Shown: positions 34,294 through 42,917, counted from the stretch's first letter. The stretch: 64,000 bases of DNA from Mesorhizobium sp. M4B.F.Ca.ET.203.01.1.1 (GCF_004791025.1 NZ_SRUO01000022.1:43655-107654), one strand, 5' to 3'. Notes: generated by a model from the letters alone, not told the origin. Numbers and translations: made by a program.

Positions 34294-34518
34294 ATGACTG
34301 CTTTTCTGCGAAATGCCCTTCTCGCCGCTGTCGCGGTCTCGTCCATGGCCGGATCCGCGCTGGCGTACCAGACCGTCAGCTGTGCCGAGACCAAGACCAA
34401 CGCCCTGTGGAGCGGCCGTTGTTGCGGCACCAGCGATTCGAGCTGCCTGGGCGGCGGACACGAGCATGGCGACCATGACAACCATGGCGGTCGCGGCGGC
34501 CAGACCGGCGCGAAGTGA
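34294..34518 (+). CDS. Small secreted Cys/His-rich peptide
   Basis: 74 residues. A clean signal peptide (MTAFLRNALLAAVAVSSMAG, cleavage after SALA) leaves a mature peptide of about 50 residues with four cysteines (SC, RCC, SC) and a His/Asp/Gly tail GGGHEHGDHDNHGG. The pattern suggests disulfides plus a metal-binding tail in the periplasm, but no family is recognised. Stands alone behind repeat B copy 2, with GGAG upstream of the ATG. Confidence 0.7.
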   Translation: MTAFLRNALLAAVAVSSMAGSALAYQTVSCAETKTNALWSGRCCGTSDSSCLGGGHEHGDHDNHGGRGGQTGAK

Positions 34519-34604
34519 TCTCGCAACATGCCCGCTGGCTACCGGCCAGCGGGCATCGCCTCATGTGAAGCCGATGCCGGCGCCGGAGCAATTCGCGCCG
34601 CGCA

Positions 34605-34973
34605 TCACGTCCGCCGGCCAAGGGCCGCGCGGACCGAAGCCGTGATCCGGCGAAGCTCCGCCTCGTCCAGCTTCTCGATGTTTTCAGCCAGGAGATTGGC
34701 GAGTTCGGTGGCGGCGGGCGTCAGGCCCGACGTGTCAATCCGCACCCGCGGATGCGAAGCCTCGGCGAGGCGCGCGAGTTCCTCGGCATCGTCCCAGATG
34801 ACGTTGAAATAGCCGATGATCTTCTGGATCAGCGTCCAGGTCGGGGCGCCGCGGCGGCCATGTTCAAGCGCCGACAGGTAGGCGGCGCTGACGCCGATCG
34901 CCTCGGCCATCGCCTTCTGGCTGAGGCCGCGCTCGGCGCGCAGCGCGCGCAGCTTCTCGCCGAACGGTGTCAT
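34605..34973 (-). CDS. XRE-family helix-turn-helix regulator
   Basis: 122 residues starting MTPFGEKLRALRAERGLSQK. N-terminal lambda-repressor-like HTH (about 1-60): LSQKAMAEAIGVSAAYLSAL then EHGRRGAPTW. The C-terminal half is helical (NVIWDDAEELARLAEASHP, LAENIEKLDEAELRR). Lies 24 bp downstream of the Smr gene and follows the mltA-smr unit on the same strand; targets unknown. Confidence 0.85.
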   Translation of the reverse strand: MTPFGEKLRALRAERGLSQKAMAEAIGVSAAYLSALEHGRRGAPTWTLIQKIIGYFNVIWDDAEELARLAEASHPRVRIDTSGLTPAATELANLLAENIEKLDEAELRRITASVRAALGRRT

Positions 34974-34997
34974 GCCAGCGCTCTCATGTGCGGGTTT

Positions 34998-35525
34998 TCA
35001 TGTGCGGGTCCGGCGCAAGCGGACATAGAGCGCGCCGGAGCCGCCATGGTTGCGCGCGGCATGGTCGTGGCTGGAGACCAGCGGCCGGAAGGCGGGCGTC
35101 GACAGCCAGGCCGGAACCGAACGCCGCAGCACGCCGTCGCCGCCGGACGAGGAGCCCTTGCCGGTGATGACCAGCACATAGCGGATGCCGCCGGCATGGG
35201 CCCGGTGCAGGAATGAAAACAGCAGCGAGTAGGCCTCGTCCTGGGTCATGCCGTGCAGGTCGACGCGGCCTTCGAGCGGCAAGCGGCCCTTCGACAGCTT
35301 GTTCAGGGTCTGGTCGTCCAGCGCATGCGAGACATGCTGGGTCCTGGGCTTTGCCGCGACGGATGGAGCGCCGTTGACGGGAGCAGGCGTCGGCGCCGGT
35401 TTCGGCTCGACGCTGAAATCGGCGACGTCGACGGCGGCCTTGCCCTTGAGCGGCTTGGCGGTACGCGCCACCAGGTTCCACAGGACGCGGTCGTCTTCGC
35501 TCAGCCTGTCGATACGGCGGGTCAT
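34998..35525 (-). CDS. Smr-domain protein (MutS2 C-terminal-like)
   Basis: 175 residues. An N-terminal low-complexity half (KPAPTPAPVNGAPS) precedes a Smr domain (about 88-170) with VDLHGMTQDEAYSLLFSFLH and the VITGKGSSSGGDGVLRRSV loop. Smr domains are DNA- or RNA-nicking endonuclease folds; stand-alone alphaproteobacterial versions are of unproven function. The start overlaps the mltA stop by four bases, the common mltA-smr arrangement near the origin. Confidence 0.9.
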   Translation of the reverse strand: MTRRIDRLSEDDRVLWNLVARTAKPLKGKAAVDVADFSVEPKPAPTPAPVNGAPSVAAKPRTQHVSHALDDQTLNKLSKGRLPLEGRVDLHGMTQDEAYSLLFSFLHRAHAGGIRYVLVITGKGSSSGGDGVLRRSVPAWLSTPAFRPLVSSHDHAARNHGGSGALYVRLRRTRT

Positions 35526-36628
35526 AAAACCACCCCCGAAACGAGCTGGCGTGGGATCAGCGCATAAAAATCGGCGGCGTTGCGGACGACGCCGGCGATC
35601 TCGCCAGCGGCGTCGCCCGAGCCGGCGAACAGGTCGCCGCGCGCCGGGCCGGTGATGGCCGAGCCAGTGTCCTGCGCGATCATGAGCCGCCGGAACGGCC
35701 CGTCGCCGAAAGCGGCGAGCGTCGGCGCGTCGATGTAGAAGGGCGTGCCGAATGTGTGCAGCAGCCGGTCGACGGCAACCGAACGGCCCGGCGTCAGCGG
35801 CACCTTGGCGGCGGCGATCGGACCGAGCGCCGCATCGTCGACCGCCGCCTCGCGGAAGAAGATATAGGAGCGGTTCTGCCAGAGGATCTCGTCGACGCGA
35901 TCCGGGTGCGCCCTGAACCAGGCGCGGATCGACTGCATCGTCACCTTGGCCAGCGGGATCTCGCCGAGCTCGCTCAGGATCTTGCCAGGCCCGGTGAAAC
36001 GCTGGCCGGACTTGGCGGCGTAGGTGACGCGGCAGAGCCGGCCGTCGGTCATCTTCAGCCGCGCAGCGCCCTGCACATGGATGAAGAAGGCGTCGACCTT
36101 GTCGGCGAGCCAGGCAATCTCCAGCCCATTGCCGGCAAGCGCGCCGCGCTCGATGGCGCAGCGGTCGAAATATTCGGCCAGCCCATCCCCTGTCTCGCGG
36201 GCGAAGGCGAGATAGGGATCCATGCCATCCGGCCGGTTGGCGTCCTGGACGTCGATCAGATCGGCCGGGCGTGACAGCAGCGGCACCGTGAAACGGTCCG
36301 TCCGCACCGGCGAGGCCTCGACCTCCGGCTCGTAGAAGCCGGTGACGAGGCCGGCGCCGCCGTGTTCGGCGGCGACATGGGCGGGAACGAAATGGCGTTC
36401 GAAGAAGGTCCGGGCTTCCGCTCGATTCGGCAGCGAAACAGCCCGCGCCTCCTGATAAGCCCCGGCAAAGGCCTCGAAGCCGACGCCCAGCGAGCCGCTG
36501 CGGTAGGGCTTGGTCAGGACATGGAAGGCCGAGCGGCGAAAGGCGGCAAAGGCGGCGCGGTGGTCGTCCTCACCCCAGCCGGGCAGTGCGCCAAAGGATT
36601 TTTCGCTGAAAAGGGAAGAGAGCGACAC
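35522..36628 (-). CDS. mltA: Membrane-bound lytic murein transglycosylase A
   Basis: 368 residues. MltA and 3D domains: GLVTGFYEPEVEAS, TVPLLSRPADLI, WLADKVDAFFIHVQGAARL (catalytic region near the first Asp), and LMIAQDTGSAITGPARGDLF, whose Asp-containing DTGSAI motif is the hallmark. Cleaves peptidoglycan glycan strands to 1,6-anhydro ends. No lipobox or signal peptide is evident in the called N terminus (MSLSSLFSEKSFGALPGWG), which is odd for the family. Between tim44-like and smr, same strand. Confidence 0.92.
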   Translation of the reverse strand: MSLSSLFSEKSFGALPGWGEDDHRAAFAAFRRSAFHVLTKPYRSGSLGVGFEAFAGAYQEARAVSLPNRAEARTFFERHFVPAHVAAEHGGAGLVTGFYEPEVEASPVRTDRFTVPLLSRPADLIDVQDANRPDGMDPYLAFARETGDGLAEYFDRCAIERGALAGNGLEIAWLADKVDAFFIHVQGAARLKMTDGRLCRVTYAAKSGQRFTGPGKILSELGEIPLAKVTMQSIRAWFRAHPDRVDEILWQNRSYIFFREAAVDDAALGPIAAAKVPLTPGRSVAVDRLLHTFGTPFYIDAPTLAAFGDGPFRRLMIAQDTGSAITGPARGDLFAGSGDAAGEIAGVVRNAADFYALIPRQLVSGVVL

Positions 36629-36643
36629 CGCCGCCGCCCGGGC

Positions 36644-37351
36644 TCAATCTTCTTCTTCGGTGGCGACGAGCTTCCAGTTCGGATCGCGCGAGCGCGTGTC
36701 GCGGGCGAAGGTCCAGACATCCTTGACCTCGGCGACGGTTTCGGGGTCACCGTCGATGACGGCGCCGGCCTTGTCGCGGGTCGCCGAAATCAGCTCGCTG
36801 ACGATGCGCAGCGTGATGTGCGCCTCGCCCCCCTTCATCTCGGCGGCGACGATATCGGCCTTGTCGATGCCGACGAAGGAGGACTGGATCTTCTCCGCCT
36901 TCGCCTCGCGCTCGCCGATCGCGGCGACGAAGCCGTCAAAGACCTCGCGCGAGAGAAGGTTCTTGAGCGTCTTGCGGTCGCCATCGGCGTAGGCCATGAC
37001 GATCATCTCGTAAGCCATCTTGGCGCCATCGACGAAGCCCTTGGGGTCGAAAGACGCATCGTTGTCCTTGATCGTCCTCAGACCCTTGTTGAGATCGGTG
37101 TCGGGCTTGGCGAAGGCGTCGATCTCGGCATAGGCGTCGACGGCCGGCTCCCCAGGCGCCCGCTTGCGCGGCAGCGAGACGACATTCTCGGCCTTCTGGC
37201 CGGCATCCTGCTCGCGGGTGCGGCTCGCCGAATAGGGGTCGAAGGGCGGGCGCTCGCTGCCCGTGCGACGACCCAGCACGTTGCGCAGCTGGAAAAAGAT
37301 CACAACCGCCGCAATCAGAAAGAAAATCGTGCCGAAGTCGAAGAATCCCAT
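36644..37351 (-). CDS. Tim44-like domain membrane protein (TimA-type)
   Basis: 235 residues from MGFFDFGTIFFLIAAVVIFF, with GGAAG upstream; the longer frame adds an unlikely hydrophilic leader. One N-terminal membrane helix (about 6-23), a charged linker (RRTGSERPPFDPYSASR), then a Tim44-like domain (about 90-235) with VDGAKMAYEMIVMAYADGDR and the ending FARDTRSRDPNWKLVATEEE. Related to mitochondrial import protein Tim44; bacterial function unclear, possibly protein export given the nearby secB. Divergent from fxsA. Confidence 0.88.
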   Translation of the reverse strand: MGFFDFGTIFFLIAAVVIFFQLRNVLGRRTGSERPPFDPYSASRTREQDAGQKAENVVSLPRKRAPGEPAVDAYAEIDAFAKPDTDLNKGLRTIKDNDASFDPKGFVDGAKMAYEMIVMAYADGDRKTLKNLLSREVFDGFVAAIGEREAKAEKIQSSFVGIDKADIVAAEMKGGEAHITLRIVSELISATRDKAGAVIDGDPETVAEVKDVWTFARDTRSRDPNWKLVATEEED

Positions 37352-37414
37352 ATCTTCCGCCAATTCGATCCCTGTCCTGGCCGGACCGCCGGCCAGCATC
37401 GGGCCGCGGTCGCA

Positions 37415-37447
37415 TAGCGTTCAACACTCAAAGCATATAGAACGCTA
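37415..37447. promoter_or_regulatory. Inverted repeat in the tim44-like/fxsA divergent gap
   Basis: TAGCGTTC (37415-37422) and GAACGCTA (37440-37447) are perfect 8-bp inverse arms 17 bp apart in the 178-bp divergent promoter region. Could be an operator or part of a dispersed repeat. Confidence 0.4.
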
Positions 37448-37529
37448 GGCGCAATCATTCAAATCAAAGGCAGGCATACCTATCTAACGGGTCCGGTGCC
37501 AGCGGCGATTGCACGCTGGCCGGGAAAAC

Positions 37530-38048
37530 ATGGAAACGATCGGCCAGGAATTGCGTATTTCACTGCTCCCCTTGTTCGTCCTGGCGCTGCCGCTTCTGGA
37601 AATCGCCGGCTTCGTCGTCGTCGGCCGCCAGGTCGGCGCGCTGGCGACAGTCGGCCTGGTGCTGGCCTCCTCGATTGCCGGCAGCCTGTTGCTGCGACAC
37701 CAGGGTTTCGGCGTGATGGCACGAGTGCGGGCGGAAATGGATGCCGGGCGCGATCCGAGCAGCCAGCTCGCGCATGGCGCGATGATCGTGCTGGCGGCGA
37801 TCCTCTTGATCATTCCCGGCTTCATCACCGACATCCTCGCCATCCTGCTATTGTTGCCGCCGGTGCGGGACCTCGCCTGGCGGATGCTGAAAAGCCGCAT
37901 CGTGCTGGCGACCAGCTTCAGCGCCGGCTTCCAGGCGCGGCCGCGCGGCAAGACGATCGATCTCGACGACAGCGACTATTCGCGCGGCGACGATTACACC
38001 CGCGGCCCCGACCACAATTCGCCCTGGCGCCGCCTCAAGGACGACTAG
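37530..38048 (+). CDS. fxsA: FxsA family membrane protein
   Basis: 172 residues from METIGQELRISLLPLFVLAL; a TTG seven codons upstream is less likely. FxsA domain with four hydrophobic segments: LLPLFVLALPLLEIAGFVVVG, ATVGLVLASSIAGSLLLRHQG, AMIVLAAILLIIPGFITDIL and ILLLLPPVRDL. E. coli FxsA counteracts F-plasmid exclusion of phage T7; its normal role is unknown. The polar C-terminal tail is rich in Asp/Arg. Directly upstream of secB, as in many Rhizobiales. Confidence 0.9.
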   Translation: METIGQELRISLLPLFVLALPLLEIAGFVVVGRQVGALATVGLVLASSIAGSLLLRHQGFGVMARVRAEMDAGRDPSSQLAHGAMIVLAAILLIIPGFITDILAILLLLPPVRDLAWRMLKSRIVLATSFSAGFQARPRGKTIDLDDSDYSRGDDYTRGPDHNSPWRRLKDD

Positions 38049-38222
38049 ACAATTTCCGGTCAAGTGTCTCAAGGTTGGCCGTCAGGAATCTGCGACGGAG
38101 ATCGGTCGCAACTGTGATCCCGCGCCGAGGCGGCAAACCTTGTCTTGTCATGCCGACCATGGTAGCGAACCCCCGGTTTCAATCCGGTCAGCAAGGCTGC
38201 CCAGGCAAAAGGACAAAGGCTC

Positions 38223-38720
38223 ATGGCCAGCAAAGACGACGCGCCGACCGGCGCCGCCAACGGCAACGGCAACGCGCAGCCGACACTCAACGTACTCGCC
38301 CAATATGTGAAGGACCTGTCCTTCGAGAGCCCCGGCGCGCCGAATTCGCTGCGCGGCCGCGACAAGGCTCCCGGCATCGCCATCAATGTCAACGTCAACG
38401 CCAATCCGCTCTCGGACAAGCAGTTCGACGTCAACCTGACGCTGAACGCCAAGGCCTCCTTCGACCAGGAAGTGCTGTTCAACGTCGAGCTGGTCTATGG
38501 CGGCGTCTTCGCTATCAGCGGCTTCCCGCAGGAACACATGCTGCCGATCCTGTTCATCGAATGCCCGCGGCTGCTGTTCCCGTTCGCCCGCCAGATCATC
38601 GCCGAAGCCACCCGCAATGGCGGCTTCCCGCCGCTGATGCTCGACCCGATCGACTTCGCGCAGATGTTCCAGCAGAAGCTGGCCGAGGACCAGGCGGCGG
38701 CCAAGGTCCAGGTGAGCTGA
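38223..38720 (+). CDS. secB: Protein-export chaperone SecB
   Basis: 165 residues. Tetrameric chaperone keeping precursors unfolded for SecA. After an acidic/Asn-rich N-terminal tail come YVKDLSFESPGAPNSLRG, INVNVNANPLSDKQFDVNL, VELVYGGVFAISGFPQEHML and FPFARQIIAEATRNGGFPPL, all diagnostic. AAAGG precedes the ATG. A clear bidirectional terminator follows. Confidence 0.97.
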   Translation: MASKDDAPTGAANGNGNAQPTLNVLAQYVKDLSFESPGAPNSLRGRDKAPGIAINVNVNANPLSDKQFDVNLTLNAKASFDQEVLFNVELVYGGVFAISGFPQEHMLPILFIECPRLLFPFARQIIAEATRNGGFPPLMLDPIDFAQMFQQKLAEDQAAAKVQVS

Positions 38721-38741
38721 TCCGCTCTTTATTTGGTATCG

Positions 38742-38769
38742 AAAAGCCCGGCCCCGCGCCGGGCTTTTT
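38742..38769. terminator. Bidirectional intrinsic terminator between secB and dnaQ
   Basis: AAAAGCCCGGC (38742-38752) and GCCGGGCTTTT (38758-38768) form an 11-bp stem with a five-base loop, followed by T on one strand and preceded by A-run on the other. Serves the convergent secB and dnaQ. Confidence 0.9.
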
Positions 38770-38793
38770 GCATGAGATGCCGGCGGGACGGTG

Positions 38794-39516
38794 CTAGTTC
38801 TGTGCCGCCCCGGCTTCGGCTTCCACCTTCAGCCACAGCGCCTTTTCGCCGAGCGTGCGCACCAGGCCGGCATGCGCGGCGCGCTCGGCCTCGGTGAGAC
38901 GCGGCGGCAAGGCGATCGGCCGCGCGCCGATGGAGATGTCGATGTCGGCCACCTCGCCGGCGCCGTTCATCTGCACCGCCACCGCATCGAGGATCAGCGC
39001 CGCCTGCTTGCCGCCGATGAGCTCGATATAGACCTCGGCCAGCAATTCGGAATCGAGCAGCGCGCCGTGCTTGGTGCGGTGACCATTGTCGATGCCGTAG
39101 CGGCGGCAGAGCGCGTCCAGCGAGTTTGGGCCCATCGGGTGCTTGCGGCGCGCCAGCGCCAGCGTGTCGACGACGCGGCCGACATCGATGGCGGGATGGC
39201 CGAGCCGGCCGAATTCCAGATTGAGGAAGCCGATGTCGAAATTGGCGTTGTGGGCGATCAGCTTGGCGCCGTCGGTGAAGGCCAGCCACTCCTCGGCGAT
39301 TTCCGAAAAGATCGGCTTCCCGACCAGGTCGGCGGCGCTGATGCCATGCACGGCCTGCGCCTCGGCATGAACCGCCCGTCCCTGCGGGTTGATGAATCTG
39401 TGGAAGGTGCGGCCGGTCGGGAAGCGGTTGACCAGCTCGACGCCGCCGAGCTCGATGATGCGGTCTTCGCGCATGTCGAGGCCGGTGGTTTCCGTATCGA
39501 AAATGATCTCGCGCAT
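38794..39516 (-). CDS. dnaQ: DNA polymerase III epsilon subunit (3'-5' proofreading exonuclease)
   Basis: 240 residues from MREIIFDTETTGLDMRED; the track of open frame begins 12 codons earlier, without family support. DEDDh exonuclease motifs: Exo I FDTETTGL (Asp, Glu), Exo II IAHNANFDIGFLN, Exo III with HRTKHGALLDSELLAEVYIE. Proofreads replication errors in the Pol III core. The C-terminal part would bind the alpha subunit. Same strand as coaE-aroE-maf, 74 bp after coaE; conserved on this side of the origin. Confidence 0.95.
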   Translation of the reverse strand: MREIIFDTETTGLDMREDRIIELGGVELVNRFPTGRTFHRFINPQGRAVHAEAQAVHGISAADLVGKPIFSEIAEEWLAFTDGAKLIAHNANFDIGFLNLEFGRLGHPAIDVGRVVDTLALARRKHPMGPNSLDALCRRYGIDNGHRTKHGALLDSELLAEVYIELIGGKQAALILDAVAVQMNGAGEVADIDISIGARPIALPPRLTEAERAAHAGLVRTLGEKALWLKVEAEAGAAQN

Positions 39517-39590
39517 CGAATCAGTCCACTCTGAACGAGCAGAATCATCCAACGGAACAAAATGGCAATGGGGACTGCTGACAGCAGGCG

Positions 39591-40196
39591 TCAGGAAGCG
39601 TCCTTGCCCGACTTATCCCCCGCCAATTCGGCGATGATGGCCGCGACCGCGGCGCGCGCGGCGTCAAAGCCCTGGCCGGTGTCGACGATGAAATCGGCCT
39701 GGCGCCGCTTGTCGGCGTCGGGCACCTGCTTGGCGAGGATCGCCGCCAGCTTCGCCTCGCTCATGCCGGGACGCGCCAGCACGCGCGCGCGCTGCACCTC
39801 GGCCGGGGCGGTGACGACCACGACCTTGTCGACGCGGTCGCGGCCGCCGGTCTCGAACAGCAAGGGAATGTCGAGCACGGCGAGCGGCGCGCCAGCGGCG
39901 CGGTGCCTGGCAAGGAAAGCGTCGGCATCGGCGCGGACCAGCGGATGGATGATCGCTTCCAGTCGCTTCAGCGCGACGGCGTCGCCGAGCACCCGGGCGC
40001 CGAGCCTGGCGCGGTCGACGACACCCGCATCTGTGGTGCCGGGAAAGGCGGCCTCGACCAGCGGCGCGGCCTTGCCGGCATAGAGGCGATGCACCGTCTC
40101 GTCGGAATCGTGCACCGGCACGCCGGCCTCGGCAAACATCTTCGCCGTCGTCGACTTGCCCATGCCGATCGATCCGGTGAGGCCAAGCACGATCAT
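39591..40196 (-). CDS. coaE: Dephospho-CoA kinase
   Basis: 201 residues from MIVLGLTGSIGMGKSTTAKM, with GAGG eight bases upstream. Final step of coenzyme A synthesis. P-loop GSIGMGKST, VHDSDETVHRLYAGKAAPLV, VLDIPLLFETGGRDRVDKV and RARVLARPGMSEAKLAAIL are family segments. The start lies 13 bases after the aroE stop in the maf-aroE-coaE-dnaQ run. Confidence 0.95.
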   Translation of the reverse strand: MIVLGLTGSIGMGKSTTAKMFAEAGVPVHDSDETVHRLYAGKAAPLVEAAFPGTTDAGVVDRARLGARVLGDAVALKRLEAIIHPLVRADADAFLARHRAAGAPLAVLDIPLLFETGGRDRVDKVVVVTAPAEVQRARVLARPGMSEAKLAAILAKQVPDADKRRQADFIVDTGQGFDAARAAVAAIIAELAGDKSGKDAS

Positions 40197-40209
40197 ATCC
40201 GGCGCCTCA

Positions 40210-41043
40210 TCAATGGGCTTCGATGTCGGCAATGATCATCCGCCTGAGCTCGGCGGTGACCTCGGGCCGCGTGCCGAACCAGCGTTCGAAACCGGGCACC
40301 GCCTGATGCAGCAGCATGCCGAGCCCATCGACCGTCCACAGGCCGCGCCCACGGGCGGCGGCGAGCAGCGGCGTCTCCAGCGGCACATAGACGATGTCGG
40401 TGACGATGGCATGGTCCGGCAGGCCGGCCGGATCGGCGGACAGTCCTTCATTGCCATGCATACCAAGTGCCGTCGTGTTGACGAGCAGGCCGGCATCGGC
40501 GAGCAGGTCGCCGACAGCGTCGGCGCGATGCGCGGAAACGCCGGCGCCGAAGCGATGGCTGAGCTCCTCGGCCCGCGCCAGCGTGCGGTTAACGATGCGG
40601 ATGTCGCCGACGCCGCGCTCTTTCAGCGCATGGATGACGGCGCGCGACGCGCCGCCGGCGCCAAGCACCACGGCCGGGCCATTCGCTGCCCAGCCCGGCG
40701 CGTAGTCGTCGAGATTGGCGGCAAAGCCGTGGGCGTCGGTGTTGCCGCCCCACAATTTCCCGTCCTCGAACCAAAGCGTGTTGACGGCGCCGATCGCTTC
40801 CGCCGCCTCGTCGCGGCGCTCGACCAGCGCGAAGGCCGCCTCCTTGTGCGGGATGGTGACATTGCCGCCCTGGAAACCGTTGTCCCGCAGCCCGTTGAGG
40901 AAGGCGGCGAAATCGTCGGGGGCGACATCGATGGCCCGGTAGCTGCCGTCGATGCCGTATCTGGCCAGCCAGTGGCCATGGATTTTCGGCGAGCGCGAAT
41001 GCGCGATCGGGTGGCCGGTGACGAAGGCCCTCTTCTCAGCCAT
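40210..41043 (-). CDS. aroE: Shikimate dehydrogenase
   Basis: 277 residues. Reduces 3-dehydroshikimate with NADPH. Shikimate-binding GHPIAHSRSPKIHGHWL, catalytic Lys in VTIPHKEAAFAL, NTLWFEDGKLWGGNTDAHGF, NADP loop VLGAGGASRAVIHAL, and the C-terminal GLGMLLHQAVPGFERWFG. Overlaps maf by 8 bp and is followed by coaE. Confidence 0.96.
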   Translation of the reverse strand: MAEKRAFVTGHPIAHSRSPKIHGHWLARYGIDGSYRAIDVAPDDFAAFLNGLRDNGFQGGNVTIPHKEAAFALVERRDEAAEAIGAVNTLWFEDGKLWGGNTDAHGFAANLDDYAPGWAANGPAVVLGAGGASRAVIHALKERGVGDIRIVNRTLARAEELSHRFGAGVSAHRADAVGDLLADAGLLVNTTALGMHGNEGLSADPAGLPDHAIVTDIVYVPLETPLLAAARGRGLWTVDGLGMLLHQAVPGFERWFGTRPEVTAELRRMIIADIEAH

Positions 41044-41635
41044 CGATCGCCCCCAGCGCGCGCAATTCTTTCAGCACCGACAACAGCGGCAGGCCGACGA
41101 TGGTGAAATAATCGCCTTCGATTCTTTCGAAGAGCTGGATGCCTTCGCCCTCGATCTGGTAGGCGCCGACGCTCGACAATGCCATGGCGCCGACGCGCGC
41201 CAGATGCCGGCCGATGAAGGCAGGGTCGAGCTTGCGCATGGTGAGGCTGGCGACACCGACATGCCGCCACAGCACCTCGCCGTCGCGGGCAAGCACGGCG
41301 GCGCTGTTGAGCTGATGGGTCTTGCCGGATAGCGCGAGCAGATGGCGGCGCGCGCCTTCCATGTCGGCCGGCTTGTGGAACACCTCGTCGCCGAGCGACA
41401 GCGTCTGGTCGCAGCCGAGCACCAGCGCGCCCGGCCGGCGTTCGCTGACGTCGGTGGCCTTGGCCTCGGCAAGCACCAGCGCGACGTCCTCCGGCGACAC
41501 GCCGCTATCCTTGAGCGGCGCCTCGAGCGCGCGCTCGTCGACCTCGGCCGGCACCGCCTCGATCTCGACGCCGGCATTGACCAGCATCGCCTTGCGGAAC
41601 GGACTGCCGGAGGCAAGGATGATTTTCTCGGTCAT
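41036..41635 (-). CDS. maf: Maf-family nucleoside triphosphate pyrophosphatase
   Basis: 199 residues. Maf motifs: IILASGSPFRKAMLVNAGVE, EVDERALEAPLKDSG, VLGCDQTLSLGDEVFHKP and the C-terminal SSVGAYQIEGEGIQLFERIE. Maf proteins hydrolyse modified nucleotides such as m5UTP or dTTP/UTP and slow cell division when overexpressed. First gene of the maf-aroE-coaE-dnaQ run, downstream of the DUF299 gene and a B-type repeat. Confidence 0.93.
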   Translation of the reverse strand: MTEKIILASGSPFRKAMLVNAGVEIEAVPAEVDERALEAPLKDSGVSPEDVALVLAEAKATDVSERRPGALVLGCDQTLSLGDEVFHKPADMEGARRHLLALSGKTHQLNSAAVLARDGEVLWRHVGVASLTMRKLDPAFIGRHLARVGAMALSSVGAYQIEGEGIQLFERIEGDYFTIVGLPLLSVLKELRALGAIDG

Positions 41636-41694
41636 TTTGTGCTCGGACGCGGACAGGGGACGGTTGGTGTATGCAAAGCCTTGCTATCGTAGAG

Positions 41695-41884
41695 TTGGCG
41701 CCGCCCCTCATTGTCCTGCCGGACATTTCTCCCCGTATAGAGACGGGGAGAAAGGGCCAGCTTCAGCGCAGGCGCTCTTTCCAGCAGCGCTGGCGATTGG
41801 CGAAACCATAGACACCAGCGCCCCTCTCCCCGTCCCTATACGGGGAGAGGATGCCGGCAGGCAGGTGAGGGGCGGCGCCGACCT
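41695..41884. repeat. Intergenic palindromic repeat, family B, copy 3
   Basis: Arms with TCTCCCCGTATAGAGACGGG and CGTCCCTATACGGGGAGAGG in inverse orientation, outer ends GTTGGCGCCGCCCCTCATTG and GGTGAGGGGCGGCGCCGAC. Fills the gap between maf and the DUF299 gene, so it may end or attenuate transcription between them. Confidence 0.8.
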
Positions 41885-41922
41885 CCGCCAAGGTGACTCG
41901 CAAAACTAGTTTCTTTGCTCCT

Positions 41923-42744
41923 CTATCTCGACTTCCCTCGCAGGGCAACGATCGCCGCCGCCGTTTCCTCGATCGAACGGCGGGAGACATCGATCATCGG
42001 CCAGCCATGCCTTGTGCAGATCTGGCGGGCGTAGGCGAGCTCCTCGTTGATCGCGGCGCGGTCGACATAGTCGGACGGCACATAGGTGCTGGTGTTGCCG
42101 AGGATGCGGTTCTGGCGAACATGCGAGATGCGCTCGGCGGTGGCGACCAGGCCGACGATCAATGGCGTCCTGGCGTTGACCAGGCTTTCCGGCACCGGCA
42201 CGCCGAGCACGATCGGGATGTTGGCGGTCTTGATGCCGCGGTTGGCGAGATAGATGCTGGTCGGCGTCTTGGAGGTGCGCGAGATGCCGATCAGCACGAT
42301 GTCGGCATCGTCCATGTTGGCGGGTAGCTGTCCGTCATCGTGCTCCATGGTGAAGTTCAGCGCATCGATGCGGCGGAAATATTCGGCGTCGAGGACGTGC
42401 TGGGCGCCGACACGGCGGCCGGCCGGGGTGCCGAGATAGGACTGGAAGACGGCAAGCACCGGCTCGAGCACCGAGACGCAAGGCAGGCCCATCGCCGCGC
42501 AACGCTCGTCGATGCCGCGGGCGAGCTTCTGGTCGACGACGGTGTAGAGGATGATGCCGGGTTCTTCCTCGATATCCTCGAACACCTTGGCCACCTGCTT
42601 TTCGGTGCGGATCAGCGGGTAGATGTGCTCGATGGCGCGCGCATCCTTGTATTGCGCGGAGGCGGCGCGGCCGGCCGCCAGCAGCGTCTCGCCGGTGGCG
42701 TCGGAAATCAGGTGCAGGTGAAAGAAGCTCTGGGGTTTGTTCAC
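41923..42744 (-). CDS. DUF299 pyruvate, phosphate/water dikinase regulatory protein (RP001-type)
   Basis: 273 residues from a GTG at 42744 (MNKPQSFFHLHLISDATGET); open frame further upstream runs through the origin. A bifunctional ADP-dependent kinase / Pi-dependent pyrophosphorylase that switches PPDK or PEP synthase. Seen: HLISDATGETLLAAGRAA, PLIRTEKQVAKVFEDIEEE and the P-loop-like GISRTSKTPTSIYLANRG (about 150). Which dikinase it controls cannot be told. This gene family borders the Caulobacter origin opposite hemE, exactly as here. A weak DnaA-box-like TTGTTCACA overlaps the start. Confidence 0.92.
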   Translation of the reverse strand: MNKPQSFFHLHLISDATGETLLAAGRAASAQYKDARAIEHIYPLIRTEKQVAKVFEDIEEEPGIILYTVVDQKLARGIDERCAAMGLPCVSVLEPVLAVFQSYLGTPAGRRVGAQHVLDAEYFRRIDALNFTMEHDDGQLPANMDDADIVLIGISRTSKTPTSIYLANRGIKTANIPIVLGVPVPESLVNARTPLIVGLVATAERISHVRQNRILGNTSTYVPSDYVDRAAINEELAYARQICTRHGWPMIDVSRRSIEETAAAIVALRGKSR

Positions 42745-42771
42745 AGGCGCGGGTTCCAGGCTGTGGGTAGT

Positions 42772-42917
42772 TGTGGACAAGATCGGACAAAGACGCGATG
42801 GCGGCGAGAGCGACTGTATCAGATGGTGGGTTGTCCACAATTCGCCCTGCTGTAGGCTTTGTCGGGGCGCTGGGGACAAAACTGGGGATCAACTTTTCTT
42901 GGCCGATTTCATCCACA
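42772..42917. promoter_or_regulatory. DnaA-box-like cluster in oriC
   Basis: TTGTCCACA occurs on the minus strand at 42772-42780 and on the plus strand at 42831-42839; TCATCCACA lies at 42909-42917. Each differs by one base from TTATCCACA. Weaker matches (TTGTCCCCA, TGATCCCCA on the minus strand) lie in the tandem CTGGGGA repeat near 42870-42893. Confidence 0.7.
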
